Shown here piece after piece: positions 9,058-18,166 of a stretch of DNA of 64,000 bases. Source of the stretch: Pandoraea norimbergensis (GTDB lineage Bacteria > Pseudomonadota > Gammaproteobacteria > Burkholderiales > Burkholderiaceae); NCBI RefSeq assembly GCF_001465545.3, contig NZ_CP013480.3, positions 186,001-250,000 of the forward strand, read 5' to 3'. The stretch's first letter is position 1. Each line of letters starts with the position of its first letter. Below the pieces are notes generated by a model. That model saw only the letters and a list, made by a program, of their open reading frames with translations. It did no database searches and was not told where the DNA came from. The translations under genes were made by a program, and so were the position numbers.

Positions 9058-9536
9058 GACGAAGCCTGAAACGAGAGTGATGCCCCACTCTAGCCACGCG
9101 ATGCCGGTCGAGCCGTGACCTGCGTCAAACCGTGCGCTCAAGCCCTGAAGTTGCGACATTTGGTCGCATTCAGCGCTTTTACAGGGCAAAACGGGGTCGG
9201 ATGCGGGGCAAATGCGCGATGCCGGGCGCGCCTGTCATGCTCACGCATGCACGCGCCGCATGGCAGAACTGCACCGGAATCATTGCCACGTCGGGCAAAT
9301 TTCGGCTGCCTACGGTAAGCTAGCGCCTTATCGAAGTCCCCCGCCGCGTCGACGGCCCTGGCGGCACGTACGCGGCCCACCCCGGAAGGTTCCGGGGCGG
9401 CGGGCCGACCGGTGCCCCGACGACCCGCAACTACCCATCGGAAACGGTTGTGGGTAGCGGCAGGTTCGCCCCCATGCTCGCAGGTGCGCAACGCATCTTC
9501 GCCGGAACGACGCGGCACATCACGATTGGAAACAAC
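9058..9536. other. Divergent hemN/LysR intergenic region
   Basis: 479 nt without a credible gene. Besides the FNR-like box it holds two dyads: CCCCGGAA-GG-TTCCGGGG (9380-9397) and CTACCCA-N13-TGGGTAG (9431-9457). The second lies 80 nt before the LysR-type gene and could be its operator or a 5' UTR hairpin. Neither has a T-run, so they are not terminators. The GTG/ATG frames across this stretch lack coding character. Confidence 0.6.
9115..9128 (-). promoter_or_regulatory. Candidate FNR/ANR box upstream of hemN
   Basis: GTGAC-CTGC-GTCAA on the plus strand (TTGAC-GCAG-GTCAC on the hemN strand) matches the FNR/ANR consensus TTGAY-N4-RTCAA at nine of ten specified positions. It lies 58 nt before the hemN start. 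Anaerobic activation of hemN by FNR-family regulators is well established in proteobacteria. The site itself is a pattern match. Confidence 0.65.
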
Positions 9537-10505
9537 ATGGACCGTCTGCAATCGATGCGCGTTTTCGTCAAGGTGGCCGATAACGGGAGTTTTGCCCGTA
9601 CGGCCGCTCAGATGGATCTGTCCGCCGCCGTGGTCACACGTCACGTCGCAGAACTGGAGTCGCATCTCGGCGTTCGCCTGCTCAACCGCACCACGCGCAG
9701 TCTCTCGCTCACCGGTGCCGGGCAAGTGTATCTCGAGCGCTGCCGGCAGATCATCGACGAAGTCGACGAGGCCGATGCCCTGATCTCAAGCGCTTCACGC
9801 GATCCGAAGGGCACCCTGAAGGTCGTTGCCCCCGTGTCGTTCGGTTTGCGCAACCTCGCGCCGCTCATCAAGAAGTATCAGGAAATGCACCCGAAGGTCG
9901 TGGTTGACCTCACGCTCACCGATCGTGCGATCGATCTGGTCGAAGAAGGCTACGACTGCGGCATTCTGCTGACCCGCATGATCAACAGCGAAAGCCTGAT
10001 CTCGCGGGTGCTCGCCGAGACGCGCGTGATGCTGTGCGCTTCGCCGGCCTACATTGCCGAGCACGGTGAGCCGGTGACGCCGCAGGAACTGAGCGAGCAC
10101 GGCGTGCTGGGGCTGCCCAACGACTTCTGGAGCGATGACCGCGTGTTTTCGGGCCCGGAAGGCGAAGTGCGCGTGCGTGTGCAGAACAAGTTCATCTGCA
10201 ACAACACGGCGCTGTTGCGTCAGTCGGTGCTGCTCGGGCACGGCATTGCGTTCCTGCCGTCGTATCTGGTGGGTAACGATGTCCGCGACGGCGATCTCGT
10301 CGCGCTGCTGCGCAACTTTACGCAAACGCCGATCGATGTCTCGCTCGTCTACCCGAGCCGCAAGTATCTGTCGGCCAAGACGCGTGGCTTCATCGACCTG
10401 ACGGTCGAGTACTTCCGTCAGAACGAGGGCATCTCGGCCGCCGAGCGCTGGGTGCCGCCCAAGCTGCCGTCGCCGACCACGCCGAACGCCGAAATTCCGG
10501 TATGA
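9537..10505 (+). CDS. LysR-type transcriptional regulator
   Basis: Cytoplasmic LysR-family regulator of 322 residues. The N-terminal winged helix-turn-helix (about 1-60) reads MDRLQSMRVFVKVADNGSFA, then LSAAVVTRHVAELESHLG and LLNRTTRSLSLT. The rest is a substrate-binding-like effector domain. The subfamily resembles CrgA/DmlR-type single regulators. An upstream frame extension is ignored because the ATG at 9537 begins exactly at the conserved helix-turn-helix. The gene stands alone, divergent from hemN and followed by a shared terminator, so its target cannot be guessed from context. Confidence 0.94.
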   Translation: MDRLQSMRVFVKVADNGSFARTAAQMDLSAAVVTRHVAELESHLGVRLLNRTTRSLSLTGAGQVYLERCRQIIDEVDEADALISSASRDPKGTLKVVAPVSFGLRNLAPLIKKYQEMHPKVVVDLTLTDRAIDLVEEGYDCGILLTRMINSESLISRVLAETRVMLCASPAYIAEHGEPVTPQELSEHGVLGLPNDFWSDDRVFSGPEGEVRVRVQNKFICNNTALLRQSVLLGHGIAFLPSYLVGNDVRDGDLVALLRNFTQTPIDVSLVYPSRKYLSAKTRGFIDLTVEYFRQNEGISAAERWVPPKLPSPTTPNAEIPV

Positions 10506-10534
10506 CAGTCTGAGCGAGCGCTACCGCGCCCCAA

Positions 10535-10573
10535 AAGCAAAACGGCCACTCCCGTGAGGAAGTGGCCGTTTTT
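10535..10573. terminator. Bidirectional terminator, LysR gene and topB
   Basis: Ten-bp perfect stem AACGGCCACT/AGTGGCCGTT with a 10-nt loop, flanked by A-rich sequence on the left and TTTTT on the right. It can therefore end both the rightward LysR transcript and the leftward topB transcript. Confidence 0.9.
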
Positions 10574-10610
10574 CATTGACCGTGACAGTCAATACGCGAC
10601 AGACAGTCGA

Positions 10611-13304
10611 TCAGAACGGCGCATCGTCGTCGTCAAAGGCATCGCCAGCCGCGGCCTTGGTCGGCTTGGCTGCCGTTTTCGCCGCCGCCTTCTTTGCCGG
10701 GGCCTTCTTGGCAGCAACCTTCTTCGCCGGGGCCTTGGCAGCGGCGGTCTTGCGTGCCGGTGCGGCCGCTTTCTCGTCACCACCCTCATCGCCTTCGGCA
10801 TCCGCCGCCTTGGCGGCCGTCTTCTTCGGCGCCTTGGCCTCGAATTCAAAGCCGATCTTGCCGTCCTTCTGCTGGGCCAGATACGCCTTGAAGTTGCGGC
10901 CCGTGCGCGACGACTTGAAGTTCGTCAGCAGGTCGGTTTTGCCTTCGGTCAGCAGCTTGTGAATCTGCTCGCGCGAGATTTCCTGCTGCAAGATCACCTT
11001 GCCCGACGTGAAGTCGCACGACTTCGGGTTGGCCACGGCGTTTTCACACACATAACGCATGCCGTGCTCGAAGACGCGACCGCCGCACTTCGGGCACTTG
11101 CCGACCGGCTCTTGACCAGTGAAGTCCGGGGCTTCCCCGTCTTCGTCGCCGTTGTCCTGACCGAAATCGAACTCCAGCTTGTAGCCCATTTCGTCGTCGG
11201 GCGAGAGCTTGAGAATGGCCGAGAACGGACGGCCCATCTTGCTGCGGAAACCCGACAGCGGCCCGATCGTCTTGTTCTTGAGCAGCTCTTCGACTTCCGG
11301 AATTTCGAACTGACGTCCGCCCGGGATCTTCGAGATCGAGAAGCTGCAATTCGAACAGGCGAAACGACGGTAGTTCTCTTTGACCACGCCGCCGCAATGC
11401 GGGCAGGGCGTGCTGAGCGTCGCGTAGTCGCCGGGAATCGTGTCCGAATCGTATTCCTTCGCGCGCTTGACGATGGTCTGCGTCATCTGCGCGATTTCCT
11501 GCATGAACTCGTCACGCTTCAGGCCGCCGCGCTCGATCTGCGAGAGCTTGGCTTCCCATTCGCCGGTGAGTTCGGGCAGCGTCAGTTCGTCCACGCCGAG
11601 CCCGCGCAGGAGCGTCGTCAGTTGGAACGCCTTGGCCGTCGGATGCAACTCACGGCCTTCGCGGATCAGATACTTTTCGCCGAGCAAGCCTTCGATGATG
11701 GCCGCACGCGTGGCTGGTGTGCCGAGCCCCTTGCCAGCCATGGCCTCGCGCAGTTCGCCGTCTTCGACGAGCTTGCCAGCGCCTTCCATCGCCGAGAGCA
11801 ACGTGGCTTCGCTGTAGCGCGCCGGCGGCTTAGTTTGCAAGCCAACGGATTCGACCTTGTCGACACCGACCTTCTCGTCCTTCGCGATCGGCACAAGGGT
11901 CGGGGCGTCTTCCTTGCCGTCCTTGCCTTCACCGGCGGATTCTTTGCCGTAGATGGCGAGCCAGCCGGCTTGCGTGAGCACCTTGCCTTCAGTCTTGAAG
12001 TGATGGCCGACCACTTCCGTGATCCGCGTCGTCACCTGATACTCGGCGGCGGGGAAGAACACCGCCAGGAAGCGCTTGACCACGAGGTCGTACAGCTTCT
12101 GCTCCGGCTCGGACAGGTTCTTCGGCGCTTGCAGCGTCGGGATGATGGCAAAGTGATCGCTGATCTTGCTGTTATCGAAGATCCGCTTGTTCGGCTTGAC
12201 CCAGTCCTTGGCCAACACCTGATTGGCGAACTGGTGATAGTTGTTGCTCTCCTTGAGCACGGCCATCGTCTCTTTGACGGTGTCCAGATAGTCTTCAGGG
12301 AGGGCGCGCGCGTCGGTACGCGGGTACGTCAGCACCTTGTGCTTTTCATACAGCGCCTGCGCCAGACCGAGCGTGTTCTTGGCCGAGAAGCCGAACCGGC
12401 CGTTGGCCTCACGCTGCAAGCTCGTCAGGTCGAACAACAGCGGCGAGAGCTGCGTGGTCGGCTTCGACTCTTCCGTCACCGTGCCATGCTTGCCGCGCGT
12501 GGCCGCCACGACCGATTCGGCCGCCGCCACACTCCACAGACGCGAGTCGCGCTGCTCGGGATCGAACTCGTTGCGCTTGAACTTCGGATCGAACCAGCGG
12601 CCTTCGTAGAACCCGGCCGCACAGACGAACTCGGCCCGCACTTCCCAATAGTCGCGCGAGACGAACTTGCGAATCTTTTCTTCCCGCTCGACCACGATCG
12701 AGAGCGTCGGCGTCTGCACGCGGCCCACGGTCGTCAGGAAGAAGCCGCCGCCCTTGCTGTTGAAGGCGGTCATGGCACGCGTGCCATTGATACCCACGAG
12801 CCAGTCGGCTTCGGCACGGCTGCGGGCGGCATCCGCCAGCGGCAGCATGTCTTCGTCGGTACGCAGGCGCTTGAAGCCATCGCGAATCGACTGCGGCGTC
12901 ATCGATTGCAGCCACAGACGCTTTACCGGCTGCTTCGCCTTCGCGTGCTGGGCAATCAGACGAAAAATCAGTTCCCCTTCGCGCCCCGCGTCACAGGCGT
13001 TGATCAGCAGGTCGATGTCCTTGCGCTTGATCAGCTTGGTGAGCACCTTCAGGCGCGACTCGCTCTTGGCGATCGGCTTGAGGTCAAAGTGGGGGGGAAT
13101 CACGGGAAGGTTGGCGAAGCTCCACTTGCCGCGTTTGACTTCATAGTCTTCCGGCGCGCCGATTTCGACGAGGTGGCCAACCGCCGACGAGATGACGTAA
13201 TCGTCGTTCTCGAAGTACTCGTCATGCTTGGTAAAGCCGCCCAGCGCCCGCGCGATGTCATTCGCGACGGACGGTTTCTCGGCAATGATCAGAGCTTTTG
13301 ACAT
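10611..13304 (-). CDS. topB: DNA topoisomerase III with Lys/Ala-rich tail
   Basis: Type IA topoisomerase of 897 residues that cuts and passes single DNA strands, resolving replication and recombination intermediates. The Toprim domain at the N-terminus has IIAEKPSVA and NACDAGREGE; the catalytic tyrosine is Tyr327 in LTYPRTDAR; GRVQTPTLSIV is present. The C-terminal half adds a zinc ribbon (CPHCGG...CSNC) and a second cysteine module (CPKCGG...C..C) with TopC-type repeats. The last 60 or so residues are a histone H1-like Ala/Lys/Pro tail ending in acidic FDDDDAPF. The ATG at 13304 (MSKALIIAEKPS) is the family start; a longer frame is unlikely. E. coli TopB is much shorter (653). Confidence 0.96.
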   Translation of the reverse strand: MSKALIIAEKPSVANDIARALGGFTKHDEYFENDDYVISSAVGHLVEIGAPEDYEVKRGKWSFANLPVIPPHFDLKPIAKSESRLKVLTKLIKRKDIDLLINACDAGREGELIFRLIAQHAKAKQPVKRLWLQSMTPQSIRDGFKRLRTDEDMLPLADAARSRAEADWLVGINGTRAMTAFNSKGGGFFLTTVGRVQTPTLSIVVEREEKIRKFVSRDYWEVRAEFVCAAGFYEGRWFDPKFKRNEFDPEQRDSRLWSVAAAESVVAATRGKHGTVTEESKPTTQLSPLLFDLTSLQREANGRFGFSAKNTLGLAQALYEKHKVLTYPRTDARALPEDYLDTVKETMAVLKESNNYHQFANQVLAKDWVKPNKRIFDNSKISDHFAIIPTLQAPKNLSEPEQKLYDLVVKRFLAVFFPAAEYQVTTRITEVVGHHFKTEGKVLTQAGWLAIYGKESAGEGKDGKEDAPTLVPIAKDEKVGVDKVESVGLQTKPPARYSEATLLSAMEGAGKLVEDGELREAMAGKGLGTPATRAAIIEGLLGEKYLIREGRELHPTAKAFQLTTLLRGLGVDELTLPELTGEWEAKLSQIERGGLKRDEFMQEIAQMTQTIVKRAKEYDSDTIPGDYATLSTPCPHCGGVVKENYRRFACSNCSFSISKIPGGRQFEIPEVEELLKNKTIGPLSGFRSKMGRPFSAILKLSPDDEMGYKLEFDFGQDNGDEDGEAPDFTGQEPVGKCPKCGGRVFEHGMRYVCENAVANPKSCDFTSGKVILQQEISREQIHKLLTEGKTDLLTNFKSSRTGRNFKAYLAQQKDGKIGFEFEAKAPKKTAAKAADAEGDEGGDEKAAAPARKTAAAKAPAKKVAAKKAPAKKAAAKTAAKPTKAAAGDAFDDDDAPF

Positions 13305-13479
13305 GACGTTAGGTAATGTAGAGGGGGTGTCGCCAAGCGACATTCGTTGGCTTTATAACATATAGCGAATCCGGCGTTGCCGTCGGATCGGGCACAAGGC
13401 GGCCCCGAAAGCGGCACATCATAAGCGCGTCGCAGGCCGGCGGCAAGGTCGCAGGTACCCGGAGCGGGGCACCGGGGCG

Positions 13480-13866
13480 TCAGCCGAGCAGGTGGGCACG
13501 CAGCGCGGGTGCTGCCACACGGGTGTCGCCCAGCACACCGGCGTCGAGCATGCGCTCGAGAATGCCGATCGCAGGCAGCAGGGGCCCGAAAAACCGTGCC
13601 TCTTCACCGGTTTGGTGGGCGTCCTGCACGAGCAGGGTCGGAAAATTCTCGATGTCGTGGTCGTCCAGCCAGTCGGCGTGCGTCTCGATATCCACCCAGA
13701 CGAAACACAGTTGCGGATGGCTGGCCGCCAGTTGTTCCAACGCCTCGCGGTACTCGCGACAGGTGCCGCACCACGCCGCACACAGGCAGGCCACCAGACG
13801 CGTCTGGCCGTCGGCCAGTGCCGTGGCAAGCGCGGAACGATCGGCGACAGGGTCGAGAACAGGCAT
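13480..13866 (-). CDS. Thioredoxin-like protein
   Basis: Protein of 128 residues with a thioredoxin fold and the active-site motif AAWCGTCREY (CGTC) near residue 33. FPTLLVQD carries the conserved cis-proline region. No signal peptide is visible, so it is probably cytoplasmic. It lies between dprA and topB on the same strand (76 nt after dprA, 175 nt before topB). The partner protein is unknown. The CGTC dipeptide differs from the CGPC of classical thioredoxin, so it may be a specialised reductase. Confidence 0.85.
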   Translation of the reverse strand: MPVLDPVADRSALATALADGQTRLVACLCAAWCGTCREYREALEQLAASHPQLCFVWVDIETHADWLDDHDIENFPTLLVQDAHQTGEEARFFGPLLPAIGILERMLDAGVLGDTRVAAPALRAHLLG

Positions 13867-13942
13867 GGTATCGGGGTGTCGGGGGTATCTGGGTTTTTGG
13901 GGGTGGTCGCGCCGGCCGGTCGAGTCGGTCGGCTCGACATCG

Positions 13943-15382
13943 TCACGCGGGTGCCTGCGGCGTCAGACGGACAAAACAGGCGCCCGGCGCGCGTGCAATC
14001 CAGCCGTCGAGTTCGAGCACGCTCAGTTGCTGGAGGACCGTGACGATGTTCAGCCCGGTGCGCGCACAAAGCGTGTCGGCGCTCGACGGATCATAACCCA
14101 GCGCTTCGAGAATCGCTGCGGCAGGCGGGGCTAGTCCGGTGGGTCGGCGTATGGCGGGGCCTGCCTGTTGGGGCCGTCGGGGCGATCCGGTCGACTCGGT
14201 CGATCTATTCGATCTATTCGGTCTGTTCGGTCGTGCAGGCGTCCGGGGTGTCGCTGGAATGGGCTTGGCCGTTGTGGTTGTCGGCGGAACCCTCCGGCCA
14301 TAGACCGGCGGCGAGGCTGCCGTGTTCCCCGGCAGGCCAAGCGCCTCAAGCACGTCGTCCGGCGAGGTGACGAGTGTGGCGCCGTCGCGAATCAGCGCGT
14401 GGCAACCCGCGCTTTGCTGTGCATGGATCGAACCGGGCACGGCGAGGACGTCGCGCCCCAGCTCGCCCGCCAGACGCGCCGTGATGAGCGATCCCGACTT
14501 CGTTGCGGCTTCGACGACCAGCGTGCACCGGGCAAGTGCCGCGATCAGCCGGTTGCGTTGCGGGAAATGCGCGGGCCGGGGTGGCGTGCCGACAGGAAAC
14601 GGCGAGATAACGAGGCCGTTGGCGCTAGAACCGCCAATACGTTCGGCCAGCGCCCGGTTGCGAGCGGGGTAGACGCTGTCCGGTCCGGTGCCGATGACCG
14701 CGCAGGTCCCGCCGGGCGTGTCCAGTGCGCCTTCATGGGCTGCCGCGTCGATGCCCGCCGCGAGCCCGGAAATGATGGTGACGCCCGCCTCACCCAACTC
14801 CCGCGCGAAGCGTCTCGCGTTCTCCCGGCCCTGCGGCGAGGCAAGGCGGCTGCCGACAATGGCCACTGCCGCTGACCCGGCGCGGTTCGCCAGCGTGGCG
14901 TCACCGCAGCAATAGAGCATGGGCGGGGCATCGCCAAGGTCGAACAACGCGCGCGGATAGTCCGCCTCGGCCAGCGTCAGCACGGTGCAGCCCGGCCGCG
15001 CGGCCCAGTCGAGGGTGCGGTCGATCAGCTCGCGCAGCACCGCAGAGGGGCGTGCCTGCAGCCGCACCGTGATCTCGTGTGGCACCACGCGGGCGAGCTC
15101 ATCGGGTGTCGCACGAAAGATCGCATCAGGCAGCCCGAACGCCGCCAGCAGACGCCGCACGGCAGCGGGCGGCACCTGTGGCGTGGCGCAGAGCCGCAGC
15201 CATGCCTTGATATCTTCCGTGCCGGCCCCGATCTGTGAAGCGTCGATGGCGGCACCTCCCGCCTCGTTCGCGTTGACGGAGGCGTCAGTGGCCGCAATTT
15301 CGCGCCGAGGCCCGTCTGACACGGGAAGTGCGGCGCCGCCCGCCAGCGGCGAGAGGGGCGCTGTGCTAAAATTTTTCATCAT
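13943..15382 (-). CDS. dprA: DNA processing protein DprA
   Basis: Binds incoming single-stranded DNA and loads RecA during natural transformation. The Rossmann-like core has VAIVGSRLASPQG and the hallmark GLAAGIDAAAHEGAL, then PVGTPPRPAHFPQRNRLIA. The C-terminal winged helix (about the last 60 residues) has ILEALGYDPSSADTL. Between core and winged helix lies a long low-complexity linker of Pro/Arg/Asn/Ser, encoded by 9-bp repeats at 14189-14233. Several starts are possible (15490, 15454, 15382, 15379). I chose 15382 because upstream residues look non-coding and would run into the divergent def region; this is uncertain. Confidence 0.93.
   Translation of the reverse strand: MMKNFSTAPLSPLAGGAALPVSDGPRREIAATDASVNANEAGGAAIDASQIGAGTEDIKAWLRLCATPQVPPAAVRRLLAAFGLPDAIFRATPDELARVVPHEITVRLQARPSAVLRELIDRTLDWAARPGCTVLTLAEADYPRALFDLGDAPPMLYCCGDATLANRAGSAAVAIVGSRLASPQGRENARRFARELGEAGVTIISGLAAGIDAAAHEGALDTPGGTCAVIGTGPDSVYPARNRALAERIGGSSANGLVISPFPVGTPPRPAHFPQRNRLIAALARCTLVVEAATKSGSLITARLAGELGRDVLAVPGSIHAQQSAGCHALIRDGATLVTSPDDVLEALGLPGNTAASPPVYGRRVPPTTTTAKPIPATPRTPARPNRPNRSNRSTESTGSPRRPQQAGPAIRRPTGLAPPAAAILEALGYDPSSADTLCARTGLNIVTVLQQLSVLELDGWIARAPGACFVRLTPQAPA
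14189..14233. repeat. 9-bp tandem repeats inside dprA
   Basis: Five in-frame 9-bp units (GGTCGACTC, GGTCGATCT, ATTCGATCT, ATTCGGTCT, GTTCGGTCG) encode part of the Arg/Ser/Asn linker of DprA. On the dprA strand they read GATCGAATA/GACCGAACA, the same unit as the intergenic repeat at 46522-46557. Confidence 0.8.
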
Positions 15383-15513
15383 CCGGTAAGCATTGACCGG
15401 GGGGCCAAGGCTGGCGAAGCCTGCGGCGCGTACGTCGCGACGTGTTTTCGCCATCGCTCGATTGTGAGTTGGCGTGAACCCCGATGGCAATGCGGCGATA
15501 TCCCGTTTTCACC

Positions 15514-16017
15514 ATGGCACTCCTGAATATTCTTCAATACCCCGATCCGCGTCTGCACAAAGTGGCCAAACCTGTGGCCGAAGTGGACGACCGCATCCGT
15601 CAACTCGTCAAAGACATGGCCGAGACCATGTATGACGCCCCCGGCATCGGTCTCGCGGCCACGCAGATCGACGTGCACGAGCAAGTCATCGTGATGGATC
15701 TGTCCGAAACGCGTGACGAGTTGCGGGTGTTCATCAACCCGCAGATCGTGTGGCGCAGCGACGAGCAGAAAGTCTACGAAGAGGGCTGCCTGTCGGTGCC
15801 CGGCATCTATGACGAAGTCGAGCGTGCCGACCGCGTTCGCGTGCGCGCCCTCGACGAGAAAGGCGAGAAGTTCGAGCTCGATGCCGATGGCCTGCTTGCC
15901 GTGTGCATTCAGCACGAGATGGATCACCTCAAGGGCCGGGTGTTCGTCGAATACCTCTCGCCGCTCAAGCGCAACCGCATCAAGCAGAAGATGAAAAAGC
16001 AGGTCGAGCGCGCGTAA
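15514..16017 (+). CDS. def: Peptide deformylase
   Basis: Metalloenzyme of 167 residues that removes the formyl group from nascent proteins. All three signature motifs are present: [16 protein letters not shown] (metal-ligand Cys) and QHEMDHLKG (two His ligands and catalytic Glu). The start at 15514 ([14 protein letters not shown]) matches the family; the upstream ATG at 15484 would add an atypical decapeptide. It pairs functionally with fmt, but here a glycosyltransferase gene separates the two. Confidence 0.97.
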   Translation: MALLNILQYPDPRLHKVAKPVAEVDDRIRQLVKDMAETMYDAPGIGLAATQIDVHEQVIVMDLSETRDELRVFINPQIVWRSDEQKVYEEGCLSVPGIYDEVERADRVRVRALDEKGEKFELDADGLLAVCIQHEMDHLKGRVFVEYLSPLKRNRIKQKMKKQVERA

Positions 16018-16101
16018 TTGGCTTCAAGCCGCATCCAACCGCATCAAGCGAACGCCCGCCGAGCACCAAGCGAGTGCCAGGCAGCACCCAGCGGGATATT
16101 G

Positions 16102-16133
16102 GCGTCTGAAGGGGATTTCACCCCGTCAGACGC
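16102..16133. other. Inverted repeat downstream of def
   Basis: GCGTCTGA and TCAGACGC pair around an inner GGGG/CCCC stem. The hairpin is strong but no T-run follows, so it is either a weak terminator/processing site after def or a leader structure of the next gene. Confidence 0.5.
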
Positions 16134-16272
16134 TCGCCGCCTGAGATGGCGCACGCAGTAAAGTCATCTATACTTGCAGCGAATTTTTGCGCCAGCCTTG
16201 GCGCGAAACCCTGCTGCGACGGGACGTCAACGGGACGTTTACCGTCGGGCCCAACCCGATCGGTTTTCCCGG

Positions 16273-18096
16273 ATGTCCATCGTTAATGCTTCGTCGGCGG
16301 CTTCGTCGGCATCGTCGGCCTCATCGATTTCAACATCGTCCCGTCGCCGCAAGATCTATTGGCTGAGCGCCGCACTCCTCTTCGCTTTCCTGCTTGCAGG
16401 ATTGTTCGACCGTGATCCCTGGAAGGCCGACGAGCCGTATTCGGTTGGCATGGTGCTCAACTTCTTCCGTGGCCACGATCTGATCGTGCCGCGTGTGGGC
16501 GCCGATCCGTTTGTCGAAAAGCCCCCCGTCATGTATTGGACCGGTGCGATCTTCGCGCGCCTCACGTCTGCCGTGCTACCTGTGTTTCAAGGCGCCCAAC
16601 TGGCCGTGTTGGCGTGGCTTCTGATTGCCGTGTTCTGCGTGGCCCGACTCGCGCAGCGTTTGCACGCGCCGATGTCGACATCCAATACCGGCACTGCCAA
16701 CCAATTCAACTGGCTCGCACCCATGCTGATGGTGGGCAGCTTCGGGGCCATCGAAAACATCCACAAGCTCACCGCCGACGTGCCGCAAATGGCCGGTGCT
16801 GCACTGGCACTGTTCGCGCTCGCACGTTTGGCCAGACCGACGGCCTCGTCGTGGCGTTGGGGCCTGCTGCTCGGCACCGGCGCGGGCATCGCCTTCCTCA
16901 GTAAAGGCCTGTTGGTGCCCGGCGTGCTCGGCCTCACCGCGTTGGCTGCGTTCGCGTTGCCGGCCTACCGCACGCGTCGTTATGCCGCTGCGCTCGGTTG
17001 GGCCGTGCTGGCGGCGCTACCTTGGGTGGTCATCTGGCCGGCGCTGTTCTGGCGTGCCTCCGAGCCGCTCTTCATCGAATGGTTCTGGGACAACAACTTC
17101 GGCCGCTTCTTCGGCTTCGTCCATCTGGGTGGCGAGCGCAAGTCGTATTGGAGCGACTTCCGGAGCCTGCTGGCATTGACCTTCCCGGCAGGCTGGCTCG
17201 CCGTGGGGGCGCTGGTTGCGCAACTGCGTGGCTGTAATGAAGGCAGCGTTGGAAGCGGTGCTGAAAGCCGCGGCGCTGGACGTGGCGGCCTGCGCCGCTT
17301 CGTCACCGAGCGCCCCGAACTGGCCATGCTGTGGCTGTATGTCGTGCTGTTCGTGCTCACGCTCGTGACGTCGTCGGCCATTCGCGACATCTACATGCTG
17401 TCGATCTTCCCGGCGCTCGGCGTGCTCGGAGCGGGTGTGCGCTTGCCGAACTGGCTCGAAAGGACGTGGTCGATCGTCGCGCTGGTATTGATGAGCGTGC
17501 TGGGCGTGTTCCTCTGGGTGCGCTGGGGGCTGCAACTCGGCGGCCACGGTCATGTGGCCGCAGGCCCGATCGGCAAATGGCTGCCGCTCGACTACGTGCT
17601 GCCGTTCTCGCCCGGGCTGGTGCTGGGCGCGGTGATCATCGCCGCCCTGTGGGTGGCGGCCATCGTCTACCGCCGTCAGCTCGGCGCACTCGTGTTCGGC
17701 TTCGCCGGATTGATGTTCGTGTGGGGCACGCTCTCGACGCTGTTGCTGCCGTGGATCAACGAGGCGCGCAGCTACCGCACGCCGTTCGTTGCGATGATGA
17801 CGACGTTCGTCGACGCGGGTGGAACACTCAACGGCAACTGTGTCGGCTCGTTCAACGTGGGGGAATCGGAGCGCGCGATGCTCGATTACTTCGTCGCTAT
17901 CCGCCCGGTGCAACTGCCGAGTCTGGCGCAGGCGTCCGAGTGTCGGGTACTGTTGGTGCTCGACAAGGCGGCCGCGCGGATCGACGCCCCCGCCGGGTGG
18001 CGCGAAATCTGGCAGGGCGGCCGGGCCGGCGACACCAATGAGCGTTTCCGCCTGCTGGTCGCGCCCGGCGTTACCCTGACGCCATTGCGTCAATAA
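16273..18096 (+). CDS. ArnT/PMT-like membrane glycosyltransferase
   Basis: Inner-membrane protein of 607 residues with the layout of the ArnT/PMT_2 family, which moves sugars from polyprenyl-phosphate carriers onto lipid A, glycans or proteins. After a Ser/Ala-rich cytoplasmic start (residues 6-23) and a first membrane helix, [15 protein letters not shown] supplies the acidic first-loop motif typical of GT-C enzymes. About a dozen hydrophobic segments follow, then a periplasmic C-terminal domain. ATG 16273 is preferred over the longer frame because it follows the leader and starts just before the Ser-rich stretch. Donor and acceptor are unknown. Its place between def and fmt is unusual. Confidence 0.85.
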   Translation: MSIVNASSAASSASSASSISTSSRRRKIYWLSAALLFAFLLAGLFDRDPWKADEPYSVGMVLNFFRGHDLIVPRVGADPFVEKPPVMYWTGAIFARLTSAVLPVFQGAQLAVLAWLLIAVFCVARLAQRLHAPMSTSNTGTANQFNWLAPMLMVGSFGAIENIHKLTADVPQMAGAALALFALARLARPTASSWRWGLLLGTGAGIAFLSKGLLVPGVLGLTALAAFALPAYRTRRYAAALGWAVLAALPWVVIWPALFWRASEPLFIEWFWDNNFGRFFGFVHLGGERKSYWSDFRSLLALTFPAGWLAVGALVAQLRGCNEGSVGSGAESRGAGRGGLRRFVTERPELAMLWLYVVLFVLTLVTSSAIRDIYMLSIFPALGVLGAGVRLPNWLERTWSIVALVLMSVLGVFLWVRWGLQLGGHGHVAAGPIGKWLPLDYVLPFSPGLVLGAVIIAALWVAAIVYRRQLGALVFGFAGLMFVWGTLSTLLLPWINEARSYRTPFVAMMTTFVDAGGTLNGNCVGSFNVGESERAMLDYFVAIRPVQLPSLAQASECRVLLVLDKAAARIDAPAGWREIWQGGRAGDTNERFRLLVAPGVTLTPLRQ

Positions 18097-18166
18097 AGCG
18101 CTGCCACGGCGCTACGCCAACCCACGCCCCCCAAGTCCTCAAGCAGTAGGCAGGAGAACATTCGTC

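Noticed and set aside
10554..13301. Open frame of 915 codons on the plus strand opposite topB
   Set aside because: Antisense shadow of a high-GC gene; composition is Arg/Leu/Val/His-biased with no recognisable domain, while the minus strand encodes a clear topoisomerase.
14189..14233. CRISPR-like array
   Set aside because: Units of 9 bp in direct contact without spacers, and in frame inside dprA; it is a microsatellite-type repeat.
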